Positions 17,815 to 27,521 of a stretch of DNA of 64,000 nucleotides are shown here, piece by piece (within the stretch, counting starts at the first letter, position 1; every line of letters begins with the position of its first letter). The stretch covers positions 62,001 to 126,000 of the forward strand of contig NZ_FNIB01000004.1 in NCBI RefSeq assembly GCF_900103805.1, written 5' to 3'. This DNA comes from Cryobacterium flavum. Its GTDB lineage: Bacteria; Actinomycetota; Actinomycetes; Actinomycetales; Microbacteriaceae. Position numbers and translations under genes: made by a program. Below the pieces are notes generated by a model. It searched no databases and was not told the origin of the DNA. It worked only from the letters and a program-made list of their open reading frames with translations.

Positions 17815-20800
17815 TTGTACCCCAAGAGCCGCAATACCCAAAACGGTGCCACACCCGGCGAAGCCATCGTTCCGTCGCCGAATTTTCCGGCCGTCGAGAC
17901 CGAGGTGCTGGAATTCTGGAAGAACGACGACACCTTCCAGGCCTCCATCGACCAACGCGCCGGCGCCGAGGAATGGACCTTCTACGACGGCCCGCCGTTC
18001 GCCAACGGTCTGCCGCACTACGGCCACCTGCTCACCGGCTACGCCAAGGACCTGTTCCCCCGTTTTCAGACCATGCGCGGCAAGCAGGTGCACCGCCGGT
18101 TCGGCTGGGACACCCACGGTCTTCCCGCTGAGCTGGAGGCGGAGCGCAAACTCGGCATCACGGACAAAAGCCAGATCGAAGAGATGGGCCTCGCCGCGTT
18201 CAACGCGGTCGCCCGCGAGTCGGTGCTGGAATACACCAAAGACTGGGAAGAGTACGTCACCCGCCAGGCCCGCTGGGTTGACTTCGAGAACGACTACAAG
18301 ACCCTCGACATCACCTTCATGGAATCGGTAATCTGGGCGTTCAAACAGCTGCACACCAAGGGCCTCGCCTACGAGGGCTACCGAGTGCTGCCGTACTGCT
18401 GGCGCGACCAGACCCCGCTGTCCAACCACGAACTGCGCATGGACGACGACGTCTATAAGATGCGCCAGGACCAGACCGTCACCGTGACCTTCCCGCTGAT
18501 CGGCGCCAAGGCGGAGACGCTCGGCCTCACCGCCGTGCGCGCCCTGGCCTGGACCACGACCCCGTGGACCCTGCCGACGAACTTCGCGCTCGCCGTTGGC
18601 CCCGAGATTGTCTACGCCGTCGTTCCGGCCGGCCCGAACGGCACGCCCGACGCCGAGGTGCTGCGCGAAGCCACCGATACCGCAGCGACTGTGCTCGGTG
18701 CCGAATACCTCATCGCCATCGATCTGGTCGGCAACTACGCGAAGGACCTGGGCTACGAGAGTGCCGCCGAGGCATCCGCTGCCGTGTCGCGCACAATTAT
18801 CGGCAGCGAGCTCGAGGGCGTCAGCTACGACCGCCTGTTCGATTATTACGCCGACGAGTCGGTCTGGGGCACGCAGAATGCGTGGCGCATCCTCGTGGCC
18901 GACTACGTCACCACGAGCGACGGTACCGGCATCGTGCACCAGGCTCCCGCTTACGGCGAGGAGGACCAGAAGATCGGTGAGGCCGCCGGCATCCCGGTGA
19001 TCCTCTCGCTCGACGACGGCGGCAAGTTCCTCAGCGACGTTCCCGACGTCGCCGGAGCGCTCTGGAGCGACGCCAACAAGCCGCTCACCGCGCTGCTCAA
19101 GGCCAACGGCCGGCTGCTGCGCCAGGCCAGCTACGAGCACTCCTACCCGCACTGCTGGCGCTGCCGCAACCCGCTCATCTATAAGGCCGTCTCGAGCTGG
19201 TTCGTGCGCGTCACCGACTTTCGCCCGCGCATGGTCGAGCTCAACCAACAGGTGAACTGGGTACCCGAGAACGTGAAGGACGGCCAGTTCGGCAAGTGGA
19301 TTGGCAACGCCCGCGACTGGTCGATCAGCCGCAACCGTTACTGGGGCTCACCGATCCCGGTCTGGAAGAGCGACAACCCCGATTACCCCCGAACGGATGT
19401 CTACGGCTCGCTCGACGAGTTGGCCGCCGATTTCGGGGTGCGCCCCACCGACCTGCACCGCCCTTACATCGACGAACTGACCCGTCCGAACCCGGACGAC
19501 CCCACCGGCCAGTCGACGATGCGCCGCATCACGGACGTGCTCGACGTCTGGTTCGACTCCGGATCGATGCCGTTCGCCCAGGTGCACTACCCGTTCGAGA
19601 ATCGGGAATGGTTCGAAGCGCACAACCCGGCCGACTTCATCGTGGAGTACATCGGACAGACTCGCGGCTGGTTCTACCTGCTGCACGTGCTCTCCACCGC
19701 CCTGTTCGACCGGCCGGCCTTCAAGAACGTGGTCAGCCACGGCATCGTGCTCGGCAACGACGGCCAGAAGATGTCGAAGTCGCTGCGCAACTATCCCGAC
19801 GTCAATGAGGTCTTCGACCGCGACGGCGCCGACGCCATGCGCTGGTTCCTGATGAGCTCGCCGGTACTGCGCGGTGGCAACCTGGTCGTCACCGAGGAAG
19901 GCATTCGAGAGGGTGCTCGCCAGGTCATGCTGCCGCTCTGGAGCACGTACTACTTCCTCACCCTGTACGCGAACGCCTCGGGTACTGACGGTGCCACCGG
20001 CTATGAGGCCACCTGGCGCACCGATTCGACCGACGTGCTCGACCGCTACCTTCTGGCCAAGACCCGGGACCTGATCGTCGGCGTCACGGCCGACCTCGAA
20101 GCCCTCGACAGCACGGTCGCCGCGGCGCGCCTGCGCGACTTCGCCGACGTGCTCACCAACTGGTACGTGCGCCGGTCGCGCGACCGGTTCTGGGGTGGCG
20201 CGGCTTTCGGTGCCACCGAGCACGAAGCCTTCGACACCCTGTACACCGTGCTCGAAACCGTCTGCCGGGTGACCGCGCCGCTGCTGCCCCTCGTCACCGA
20301 GCGCATCTGGAAGGGCCTCACCGGCGGTCGCAGCGTGCACCTCGAAGACTGGCCGGACGCGACCCTGTTTCCCGCCGACGAGACCCTCGTCACGGCGATG
20401 GACCAGGTGCGCCTGATCAGCAGCACGGTGCTCTCGCTGCGCAAGCAGGCCGGCCTGCGCGTGCGCCTGCCGTTGACCAACCTCACCGTCGTCACCGGCA
20501 ACACCGCGGCGCTCGGAGCCTTCAGCGGCATCCTGCGCGACGAACTCAACGTGAAGACGGTCACCCTGATCGAGCTCGAAGACGACAGTGCCGCCGCATA
20601 CGGAGTCGCGAGCAAGCTCGTCGTGAACGCCCGCGCCGCCGGTCCGCGCCTCGGCAAGCAGGTGCAGCAGGTCATCAAGGCCGCCCGCGCCGGCGACTGG
20701 AGCGAGACCGACGGCCGTGTCACGGCCGGCGGCATCGCCCTGGAACCGAGCGAGTACGAGCTGACCCTCGAGGCGAACAGTGACGCCGACGACGGCGGAG

Positions 20801-21219
20801 CCGCACTCGCCCTGCTGCCCGGCGGCGGATTCACGCTGCTCGCCACGAATACCACGCCTGAACTCGAGGCTGAGGGGTTCGCCCGCGACCTGATTCGCGC
20901 CGTGCAGGACACCCGCAAGTCGGCCGGTTTTCAGGTGAGCGACCGCATCCGTCTCGATCTGATCTTTCAGAGCGAAGCGGATGCCGACAGCTTCGACCTC
21001 GCCCTCGGCGTCGACGTCGCGGCGGAAACTCTCGCCACGAGTTTCACAACGCACCGCCCGTCAACCGGCGAATTCTCGGCCGAGCTGCCGTCGGAGTGGC
21101 TGGAAGCCCGGGTCGGCGCGCCCGTCGAGCACTACGTCCGCTTTGAAGCCGACCACTATGTCAATCTGGGCGCCGTCATCGTGGCCGTCGCACGCGTGAA
21201 TGGAGCAATCCTTGTCTGA
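17815..21219 (+). CDS. ileS: Isoleucine--tRNA ligase
   Basis: An 1134-residue class I synthetase. The HIGH variant HYGH is at residues 68-71 (GLPHYGHLL), KMSKS at 652-656, with the editing domain between and a long C-terminal anticodon-binding part. The GLPHYGH form and the length resemble the eukaryote-like IleRS of other actinobacteria, a group often insensitive to mupirocin (family knowledge, not tested). The frame is open to a GTG at 17773, but the T-box sequestered site GGAG at 17804-17807 lies 7 bases before a TTG at 17815, which I take as start. The end overlaps folC. Confidence 0.97.
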   Translation: MYPKSRNTQNGATPGEAIVPSPNFPAVETEVLEFWKNDDTFQASIDQRAGAEEWTFYDGPPFANGLPHYGHLLTGYAKDLFPRFQTMRGKQVHRRFGWDTHGLPAELEAERKLGITDKSQIEEMGLAAFNAVARESVLEYTKDWEEYVTRQARWVDFENDYKTLDITFMESVIWAFKQLHTKGLAYEGYRVLPYCWRDQTPLSNHELRMDDDVYKMRQDQTVTVTFPLIGAKAETLGLTAVRALAWTTTPWTLPTNFALAVGPEIVYAVVPAGPNGTPDAEVLREATDTAATVLGAEYLIAIDLVGNYAKDLGYESAAEASAAVSRTIIGSELEGVSYDRLFDYYADESVWGTQNAWRILVADYVTTSDGTGIVHQAPAYGEEDQKIGEAAGIPVILSLDDGGKFLSDVPDVAGALWSDANKPLTALLKANGRLLRQASYEHSYPHCWRCRNPLIYKAVSSWFVRVTDFRPRMVELNQQVNWVPENVKDGQFGKWIGNARDWSISRNRYWGSPIPVWKSDNPDYPRTDVYGSLDELAADFGVRPTDLHRPYIDELTRPNPDDPTGQSTMRRITDVLDVWFDSGSMPFAQVHYPFENREWFEAHNPADFIVEYIGQTRGWFYLLHVLSTALFDRPAFKNVVSHGIVLGNDGQKMSKSLRNYPDVNEVFDRDGADAMRWFLMSSPVLRGGNLVVTEEGIREGARQVMLPLWSTYYFLTLYANASGTDGATGYEATWRTDSTDVLDRYLLAKTRDLIVGVTADLEALDSTVAAARLRDFADVLTNWYVRRSRDRFWGGAAFGATEHEAFDTLYTVLETVCRVTAPLLPLVTERIWKGLTGGRSVHLEDWPDATLFPADETLVTAMDQVRLISSTVLSLRKQAGLRVRLPLTNLTVVTGNTAALGAFSGILRDELNVKTVTLIELEDDSAAAYGVASKLVVNARAAGPRLGKQVQQVIKAARAGDWSETDGRVTAGGIALEPSEYELTLEANSDADDGGAALALLPGGGFTLLATNTTPELEAEGFARDLIRAVQDTRKSAGFQVSDRIRLDLIFQSEADADSFDLALGVDVAAETLATSFTTHRPSTGEFSAELPSEWLEARVGAPVEHYVRFEADHYVNLGAVIVAVARVNGAILV

Positions 21220-22660
21220 CAACGACAATCCCACTGACGACACCGCTGACTGGAAGAACATCACCGGTCGCGGCGACGACGAGGAGCCGATGAATCAGCC
21301 TGCCCCGCTCGACGCCTTCCGCGAAGCCGGAGACGCCGTCTTCGCCGAGCTTCTGCAGCGGGTGGGGGAGGCCCAGCCGCAGCCGCGCCTGGCGCCCACC
21401 CGGCGTGCCCTCGACTTTCTCGGCGACCCGCAGGGCTCGTATCCGATCATTCACGTGGCCGGCACCAACGGTAAAACCAGCACGAGCCGCCTGGTCGAGA
21501 GCATCGTGCGGGCGTACGGGCTGCGCACCGGCCTGCTGACCAGCCCGCACCTGGTGCGTCTGAACGAGCGCATCGTCATTGACGGCGAACCGATCAGTGA
21601 CCAGATCCTGGCCGCGAACTGGGCCGATATCAAGCCCTACCTGCAACTCGTCGACACAGAACTCGAAGCTGCCGGGGATGTCCCGCTGACCTTCTTCGAA
21701 GCGCTGACCGTGCTGGCCTTCGCCTGCTTCGCCGACGCACCGGTCGACGTGGCCGTGATCGAGGTCGGCATGGGCGGTGAGTGGGATTCCACCAACGTCG
21801 CCGACGGCCAGGTCGCGGTGTTTACCCCGATCGCGCTCGACCACACGCTGCGCCTTGGCAACACCGTCGCCGAGATCGCCCGCACCAAGAGCGGCATCAT
21901 CAAGCCGGCGGCATCCGTTGTCTCCGCGGCGCAAAGCGCCGACGTGCGGGCCGAGCTGGATCGTGCGGCAAAACTGAGCGAGTCGACCCTGGCCCACGAG
22001 AATGAAGGCTTTGAACTGCTTTCGAGCACCGTGGCCGTTGGCGGCCAGGTCATCTCGGTGCGCGGTCTGGCCGGCACCTACACCGAATTGTTCCTGCCGC
22101 TCTACGGTACCCATCAGGCGCAGAACGCCGCGGTGGCCATCGCCGCCGTCGAATCGTTCCTCGGCGCTGGCAGCCAGGCCCTGGTCGGTGACCTGCTCGC
22201 CGAGGGCCTCGCCACGGCGACCTCGCCCGGCCGCCTGCAACTCGTCGGCATTGAACCGACGGTGCTCGTGGATGCCGCGCACAACCCGCACGGAGCGATG
22301 GCCCTCGCCGCCGCGCTCGAGGCCTACTTCGACTTTGACGAGATCGCCGTGGTCGTTGGAGTCCTCGCCGACAAGGACGCCGAGGGCATCGTCGCGGCGC
22401 TCGCCCCTCAGGTCGACCGCTTCTACGTCACGGAGCCGCACTCCGAGCGGGCCGTGCGCATGGACGACCTGGCCGACAACATCGCCGAGTGGACCAGCGA
22501 CGAGGTCACCTTCCGCTTCGACGATCTGGCCGCTGCGCTCGAGAGCGCCCGCGAGTGGGCGGCCGAGGCGCCCAAACGCGCTGTGCTGGTCACCGGCTCG
22601 ATCGTGCTCGTCGGCGAAGCGATCACGCTCGCCGCCGCCGGGGAATGGATGGAGAAGTGA
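21212..22660 (+). CDS. folC: Bifunctional folylpolyglutamate synthase / dihydrofolate synthase
   Basis: A 482-residue Mur-ligase-fold enzyme that adds glutamate to folates (and may join dihydropteroate with glutamate). The P-loop is [10 protein letters not shown] near residue 84, followed by [15 protein letters not shown], the folate-loop signature; the C-terminal domain has [15 protein letters not shown]. Two starts compete: ATG 21200 and TTG 21212. GGAG at 21202-21205 overlaps the ATG and is ideally spaced for the TTG, so TTG is preferred. It overlaps the ileS stop by 8 bases, which suggests coupled translation. Confidence 0.95.
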   Translation: MSDNDNPTDDTADWKNITGRGDDEEPMNQPAPLDAFREAGDAVFAELLQRVGEAQPQPRLAPTRRALDFLGDPQGSYPIIHVAGTNGKTSTSRLVESIVRAYGLRTGLLTSPHLVRLNERIVIDGEPISDQILAANWADIKPYLQLVDTELEAAGDVPLTFFEALTVLAFACFADAPVDVAVIEVGMGGEWDSTNVADGQVAVFTPIALDHTLRLGNTVAEIARTKSGIIKPAASVVSAAQSADVRAELDRAAKLSESTLAHENEGFELLSSTVAVGGQVISVRGLAGTYTELFLPLYGTHQAQNAAVAIAAVESFLGAGSQALVGDLLAEGLATATSPGRLQLVGIEPTVLVDAAHNPHGAMALAAALEAYFDFDEIAVVVGVLADKDAEGIVAALAPQVDRFYVTEPHSERAVRMDDLADNIAEWTSDEVTFRFDDLAAALESAREWAAEAPKRAVLVTGSIVLVGEAITLAAAGEWMEK

Positions 22661-23103
22661 GCCTCGTGGCCGACGGCGCTGACGAGTCTGGCGCAGGCAG
22701 GTCCGGCGCAGGCCGGCCTCGCCGGTCGTCGGGGCCGCGCTCGGTGAAACGGTCGCTCGCCACGATTTTGCTCGGCTTCGAGACGATCGTTGTCTTTCTC
22801 GGTGCCGTCGTCACCCTGGGTCTCGTGTCGGTGGCGACCGAACCCACACCGGTCTCGCCGCTGGCCGTCATCATCGGAGGCGTGTTGCTCGTGCTGGCCA
22901 TGGTCGGCCTGATCGGACTGCTCCGCTACAGCTGGTCCTACCCGATCGGCTGGGCGCTGCAGGCGATCATCATCGCCACCGGGTTCGTCACCCCGGCCAT
23001 GTTTTTTGTCGGCGCCCTCTTTGCCGCCATGTGGGCCTACTGCATGATCACCGGCTCTCGAATAGATCACACGAATCCAGATCAACCCAAGGAGATTGCA
23101 TGA
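22657..23103 (+). CDS. DUF4233 membrane protein
   Basis: A 148-residue protein with about 35 mostly polar N-terminal residues (Ser/Gly/Arg-rich) and then four membrane helices (TILLGFETIVVFLGAVVT; AVIIGGVLLVLAMVGLIGLL; IGWALQAIIIATGFV; MFFVGALFAAMWAYCM). This is the DUF4233 protein that habitually sits between folC and ndk in actinobacteria. The GTG start overlaps the folC stop (GTGA) and the stop overlaps the ndk start (ATGA). Function unknown. Confidence 0.88.
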   Translation: MSLVADGADESGAGRSGAGRPRRSSGPRSVKRSLATILLGFETIVVFLGAVVTLGLVSVATEPTPVSPLAVIIGGVLLVLAMVGLIGLLRYSWSYPIGWALQAIIIATGFVTPAMFFVGALFAAMWAYCMITGSRIDHTNPDQPKEIA

Positions 23104-23522
23104 ACACCCCGATCGAAGAAACCCTCGTCTTGGTCAAGCCCGACGGCGTTGCGCGCAACCTGACCGGCGAGATTTTGCGCCGCATCGAGGCCAAGGGCTA
23201 TTCCCTGGTTGACCTGAAGCTGGTTGAACCCGACCGCTCGCTGCTGGCCGCGCACTACGCCGAGCACGAGGGCAAGCCGTTCTTCGAACCCCTCGTCGAA
23301 TTCATGGAAAGCGGCCCCATCGTCGCCTTCCGCATTGCAGGCAACCGCGTCATCGAGGGTTTCCGAGCCCTGGCCGGTACCACCGACCCGACAACTGCAG
23401 CTCCCGGCACCATTCGCGGTGACCTCGGTCGTGACTGGGGTTCGAAGGTTCAGCAGAACCTCGTGCATGGCTCCGATTCGCCCGAATCCGCCGCTCGCGA
23501 GCTCGCGCTCTGGTTCGACTAA
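23100..23522 (+). CDS. ndk: Nucleoside diphosphate kinase
   Basis: A 140-residue enzyme that transfers the gamma-phosphate between nucleoside di- and triphosphates through a phosphohistidine. The active-site block NLVHGSDSPESAARE is present near residue 116, and the N-terminal ETLVLVKPDGV is standard. AAGGAG precedes the ATG at 23100. Last gene of the ileS-folC-DUF4233-ndk run, closed by the terminator at 23539. Confidence 0.98.
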   Translation: MNTPIEETLVLVKPDGVARNLTGEILRRIEAKGYSLVDLKLVEPDRSLLAAHYAEHEGKPFFEPLVEFMESGPIVAFRIAGNRVIEGFRALAGTTDPTTAAPGTIRGDLGRDWGSKVQQNLVHGSDSPESAARELALWFD

Positions 23523-23538
23523 CCAGAGCGTCACGAAA

Positions 23539-23566
23539 GGCCCCGTCTCGTTTTCGAGGCGGGGCC
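23539..23566. terminator. Convergent terminator between ndk and VKOR gene
   Basis: A 12-bp stem (GGCCCCGTCTCG / CGAGGCGGGGCC, one wobble) with a TTTT loop. On the minus strand it is followed by TTTCGT, so it can end the VKOR transcript; it may also stop ndk. Confidence 0.8.
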
Positions 23567-23581
23567 ATGCTGGTTTCGCAA

Positions 23582-24181
23582 CTAAAGGCGGTTGAGCACG
23601 TCCATGTTGACCTGCGCCACGATGAAGAACACGATGTAGCAGACGATCGTGATGACGAAGATCCAGGAATACGCGGCTCCGGCGAACCGGCGAACGGATG
23701 CCCCGCCCGGCAGATTCCCGACCTTGAAGTTGTAGAGGGTCACGGCCAGAAAAGCCGGAATGGTCACCGCCCAGGTCACCATGCACCATGGGCACAGCAC
23801 ATCGAGCACGAAAATGCTCTGGCCGATCAACCAGATCACGAATATGATCGCGGCGAGCATACCGATGTTGAAGCCCACCCAGAACCAGCGGGCGAATCGG
23901 GCCCCGGCCAGAATGGCCACGCCGATCGTGATGACCACGCTCCAGGCGGCGAGTCCGATCAGCGGGTTCGGAAAGCCGAGGATGGCGCCCTGTGGGGAGG
24001 CGAGATTGGTCGCGCAGCCGATGAGAACGCTGAAGCTGCAGCTCAGTTGAGCGTTCTTGTCTTCCAGCAGGTGGAGCTTGTCGAGCGTGAGCGCGAATGC
24101 CGCTGTAAACGCGATGATCCCGGCGATGATCAGGAAAATAGCCAGGCCGGTTGGACGCTGAGAACGCTCTGTCGTTGGCAC
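23582..24181 (-). CDS. Vitamin K epoxide reductase family protein
   Basis: A 199-residue membrane protein with about five helices. Cys48 and Cys56 form the loop pair, Ser62 is the conserved VKOR serine (LASPQGAILG), and CPWC is at residues 130-133 in the quinone-reducing helix. VKOR in actinobacteria reoxidises a DsbA-like partner to make disulfides in secreted proteins; no DsbA gene is beside it. The frame is open far upstream without similarity, and the GTG at 24181 gives the family N terminus; no ribosome site is visible there, so it may be leaderless. Confidence 0.92.
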   Translation of the reverse strand: MPTTERSQRPTGLAIFLIIAGIIAFTAAFALTLDKLHLLEDKNAQLSCSFSVLIGCATNLASPQGAILGFPNPLIGLAAWSVVITIGVAILAGARFARWFWVGFNIGMLAAIIFVIWLIGQSIFVLDVLCPWCMVTWAVTIPAFLAVTLYNFKVGNLPGGASVRRFAGAAYSWIFVITIVCYIVFFIVAQVNMDVLNRL

Positions 24182-24517
24182 TCTTGTGATTATGCCACTC
24201 GCGCTGCACGGCTTTGTGCGATTACATGCGATAATCGTGGGTAGTCGTTGAGCCGCGCTCAAGCAGACGCCACTGAGCTTAATGAGTCTTAATGAGTACA
24301 GAGCTTGCCTGGGCAACAGTCGCCCAGAATTAGGGTCCCACGATCCGAAGTATTTGCAGCCAGAGCACAGTCCCCGAGCACAGTTTCGACCAAGACCGGG
24401 GGGCAAAGCCGGTTGCCGCAGTAAAAAATTCGCGGGGTTTTCACGAAGGTGACAACCTCGCACGAGAGAGTAACCGGTGGGTGGCGCGGTCATCCACAGC
24501 GGTCAAGGAGCGCACCA
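24182..24517. other. Long non-coding leader between VKOR and RNase E/G genes
   Basis: A 336-base gap that should hold divergent promoters and the RNase E/G 5' leader. It contains an exact tandem repeat CTTAATGAGT at 24278-24287 and 24288-24297, a GAGCACAGT direct repeat in 24361-24387, and a GGGC/GCCC hairpin near 24310. No open frame in it looks coding. Confidence 0.5.
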
Positions 24518-27439
24518 GTGATGGTGGAAGACAACGAAAACAAGAAACGCAAGAGCCTGTTCGGCACTCGCAAATCAACCCGGAAGGCGCCGGTCACCCG
24601 GTCGACCGCCGCCCCAGCAGCCGAGGCACCCGCAACGCCGGTCGTCGCCGAGCCAGAGCCCGCCAGGGTCACCATCGCGGAGTACAACAACGTCACCGGA
24701 GCGCAGCAGATGACCGACGTCACGCCCGATCTCGCCGACGACAAGGCGACAGCACCCGTGCGCCGGTCGTTCTCCCTGCTGTTCCAGGCGCCGGAGATCC
24801 TGCCGATGCCGGCGCGCACCGGCATCCGCCAGTCGCATCAGGACGATGACGACGACGAAGAAGAAACCACGACGGTTCGTCGTCGTGCCCGTCGTCGCAC
24901 CGGCGACGAGAGCCGCTCAGGCACCGACGACCCGGCCAACACCGTCGTCAAGGTGCGCGCCCCGCGCGAACCCGAGCTCATCACCGAACCCCAGCGCATC
25001 AAGGGATCCACACGGCTTGAAGCCAAGAAGCAGCGCCGCCGCGACGGCCGTGATGCCGGGCGCCGTCGCCCGGTCATTACCGAGGCCGAGTTCCTCGCCC
25101 GCCGCGAGTCCGTCGACCGTCTCATGGTCGTGCGCGCCAAGCACAACAAGATCCAGATCGGCGTCCTCGAAGACGGCGTGCTGGTCGAGCACTACGTGGC
25201 CAAGAATCAGGACGCCTCGCTCATCGGCAACGTCTACCTCGGCCGGGTGCAGAACGTGCTCCCGAGCATGGAAGCCGCGTTCGTCGACATCGGACGCGGC
25301 CGCAACGCCGTGCTCTACTCCGGTGAGGTCGACTGGGACGCTGCCGCCGAGAACTCCGGCAGCAGCAACCAGGCCCGCCGCATCGAGCTGGCCCTCAAGC
25401 CCGGCGACAAGGTCCTTGTGCAGGTCACGAAGGACCCGATCGGTCACAAGGGCGCCCGCCTCACCAGCCAGGTGTCCCTGCCTGGCCGCTACCTCGTTTA
25501 CGTGCCCAACGGTTCGATGAACGGCATCAGCCGTAAGCTCCCCGACACCGAGCGTGCGCGCCTGAAGAAGATCCTCAAGGAGGTTCTGCCCGACAATGTC
25601 GGAGTCATCGTGCGCACCGCCGCCGAGGGCGCCACCGACGAGCAGCTCACCGTCGACGTCAACCGACTGCGCGAACAGTGGGCGCACATCGCGGAGCAGG
25701 TCGAATCGGCCCAGGCCCCCGCCGAGCTGCACAGCGAGCCCGACCTGCTGGTCAAGATCGTGCGCGATGTTTTCAACGAAGATTTCCAGCGGATGGTCGT
25801 GGCCGGCCCCGACGTGCGCGCCACTATTGAGACCTACCTCAGCCAGGTAGCTCCCGACCTGCTCGAGCGCGTTGAAACCTACGAGGGCGAGGTCGACGCG
25901 TTCGACGAGTTCCGCATCTCGGAGCAGATCGAGAAGGCTCTCGACCGCAAGGTCTGGCTGCCGTCCGGCGGATCCCTCGTGATCGACCGCACCGAGGCCA
26001 TGACCGTCGTCGACGTCAACACCGGCAAGTTCGTCGGCAGCGGCGGCAACCTCGAAGAGACCGTCACCAAAAACAACCTCGAAGCGGCCGAGGAGATCGT
26101 GCGCCAGCTGCGCCTGCGCGACATTGGCGGCATCATTGTGGTCGACTTCATCGACATGGTGCTCGAATCGAACCGCGACCTCGTGTCGCGTCGGCTGATC
26201 GAATGCCTCAGCCGCGACCGCACCAAGCACCAGGTGGCCGAGGTCACCTCGCTCGGACTCGTGCAGATGACCCGTAAGAAGCTCGGCCTCGGACTGCTGG
26301 AGTCGTTCAGTGAAAACTGCGAGGCCTGCGCAGGTCGCGGCATCATCGTGCACCACGACCCGGTGATCAAGCACCGCCAGACCGCGCAGCCGCCGCAGGA
26401 GCGCCGACCGCGCGCCAAGGCCGGCAGCTCCGCCCCCAATAACAGTGGCGGCAGCAACGCCTCCAGCACTGGCGGCTCCGGCAGCAACCGGGACAACGGG
26501 CACAACTCGGGTCAGCGCGACAGCGCTTTTGACGCGCCGAAGAGCGGCCAGGGCACCCACGGCATCACCGAGGACGCCAAGCAGGCTCTCGCGCTGATCG
26601 CCGCGCGCACCATCACCCGCACCGGCTCGATCTCGATCATTCCGCTCGAAAGCAGGGAAGCGGACGCTGACGCAGCGACCTTAGCGCCGGTCACGACCGA
26701 ATCTGCCCACACCGATTCAGCCGGTACCGAGCAGGTCGGTACCGAGCAGGTCGGCACCGTGCAGGTCGGCACCGAGCACGCCGACGCCGAGCACGCCGAC
26801 GCCGAGCACGCCGACACGGCGAACGTCGAGCAGGCCGGACCGGCAGGCGCCGAACCGGTGAGCACCGAGCGTTCACGCGGTCGGCAGTCGCGGTCGCGCG
26901 GCCAGAACGGGCGCACCCAGCAGTCGCGGTCCGAGCAGGCCCGCGCCCGCCAGGCCAGCACGGAACTGGCCAACGCGCAGCAGGCCAACACGCAGCAGGC
27001 CGGCACGGAACCGTCGAGCACGCAGCAGGCCGAGCCCGAGGCATCCGCTGCCCCCGTCACTGAGCAGTTCGTCGCGACGAAAGCAACGGATACCGCACCC
27101 CGCACCCGCGGTGGGCGCAGCACCCTCGCAGCCGGAGCGCCGACCGTTTCAACACCGATCGTGCCGACCCCCGCCCCCGACACATCGGAGTCTGTTGACA
27201 TCCTCGACATTCCGGTGAAGAAGTCCACACGCACCACCCGGCGCCCCAGCAAGCAGGTCACCGACCAGCTGCTGGATTCGGTGCTCGACTCGCTGCCGGA
27301 ACCGAAACTTCCCGGTCAGGGACGCGCGCGCAGCCGTCGCGTCACGACCGCCGGCGGTTCCGCCGGCCAGGCCATTTTGACCGCGACCGGTTCGGCGACC
27401 TCCGCGTCGACGTCCAGCCAGCCGCCGCACGGCGACTAG
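24518..27439 (+). CDS. rne: Ribonuclease E/G family endoribonuclease
   Basis: A 973-residue endoribonuclease for mRNA turnover and rRNA/tRNA processing. The S1 domain is at about residues 205-290 (QIGVLEDGVLVEHYV, GNVYLGRVQNVLPSMEAAFVDIG), the catalytic Asp residues lie in TVVDVNTGKF near 497 and IVVDFIDMV near 541, and the Zn-link Cys pair is CEACAG near 601. N-terminal (1-200) and C-terminal (620-973) parts are charged, low-complexity extensions typical of actinobacterial RNase E; the C-terminal part carries short tandem repeats (see findings). GGAG at 24507-24510 fits GTG 24518; ATG 24521 is the alternative. Confidence 0.96.
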   Translation: MMVEDNENKKRKSLFGTRKSTRKAPVTRSTAAPAAEAPATPVVAEPEPARVTIAEYNNVTGAQQMTDVTPDLADDKATAPVRRSFSLLFQAPEILPMPARTGIRQSHQDDDDDEEETTTVRRRARRRTGDESRSGTDDPANTVVKVRAPREPELITEPQRIKGSTRLEAKKQRRRDGRDAGRRRPVITEAEFLARRESVDRLMVVRAKHNKIQIGVLEDGVLVEHYVAKNQDASLIGNVYLGRVQNVLPSMEAAFVDIGRGRNAVLYSGEVDWDAAAENSGSSNQARRIELALKPGDKVLVQVTKDPIGHKGARLTSQVSLPGRYLVYVPNGSMNGISRKLPDTERARLKKILKEVLPDNVGVIVRTAAEGATDEQLTVDVNRLREQWAHIAEQVESAQAPAELHSEPDLLVKIVRDVFNEDFQRMVVAGPDVRATIETYLSQVAPDLLERVETYEGEVDAFDEFRISEQIEKALDRKVWLPSGGSLVIDRTEAMTVVDVNTGKFVGSGGNLEETVTKNNLEAAEEIVRQLRLRDIGGIIVVDFIDMVLESNRDLVSRRLIECLSRDRTKHQVAEVTSLGLVQMTRKKLGLGLLESFSENCEACAGRGIIVHHDPVIKHRQTAQPPQERRPRAKAGSSAPNNSGGSNASSTGGSGSNRDNGHNSGQRDSAFDAPKSGQGTHGITEDAKQALALIAARTITRTGSISIIPLESREADADAATLAPVTTESAHTDSAGTEQVGTEQVGTVQVGTEHADAEHADAEHADTANVEQAGPAGAEPVSTERSRGRQSRSRGQNGRTQQSRSEQARARQASTELANAQQANTQQAGTEPSSTQQAEPEASAAPVTEQFVATKATDTAPRTRGGRSTLAAGAPTVSTPIVPTPAPDTSESVDILDIPVKKSTRTTRRPSKQVTDQLLDSVLDSLPEPKLPGQGRARSRRVTTAGGSAGQAILTATGSATSASTSSQPPHGD

Positions 27440-27521
27440 GCCCAAACAGAAGTTAGACGGTAACGCAATCGGCGGGCAGCTCCCTCTCCTGCGGCGATGG
27501 CCTCTCGGCCTCACCGCGGGG

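Noticed and set aside
17569-19248. 559-codon minus-strand frame that crosses the T-box
   Set aside because: It would read backwards through the riboswitch and ileS; no similarity.
19348-21054. 568-codon minus-strand frame opposite ileS
   Set aside because: Antisense shadow within a verified synthetase gene.
24917-26560. 547-codon minus-strand frame inside RNase E/G
   Set aside because: Antisense shadow of the RNase E/G core.
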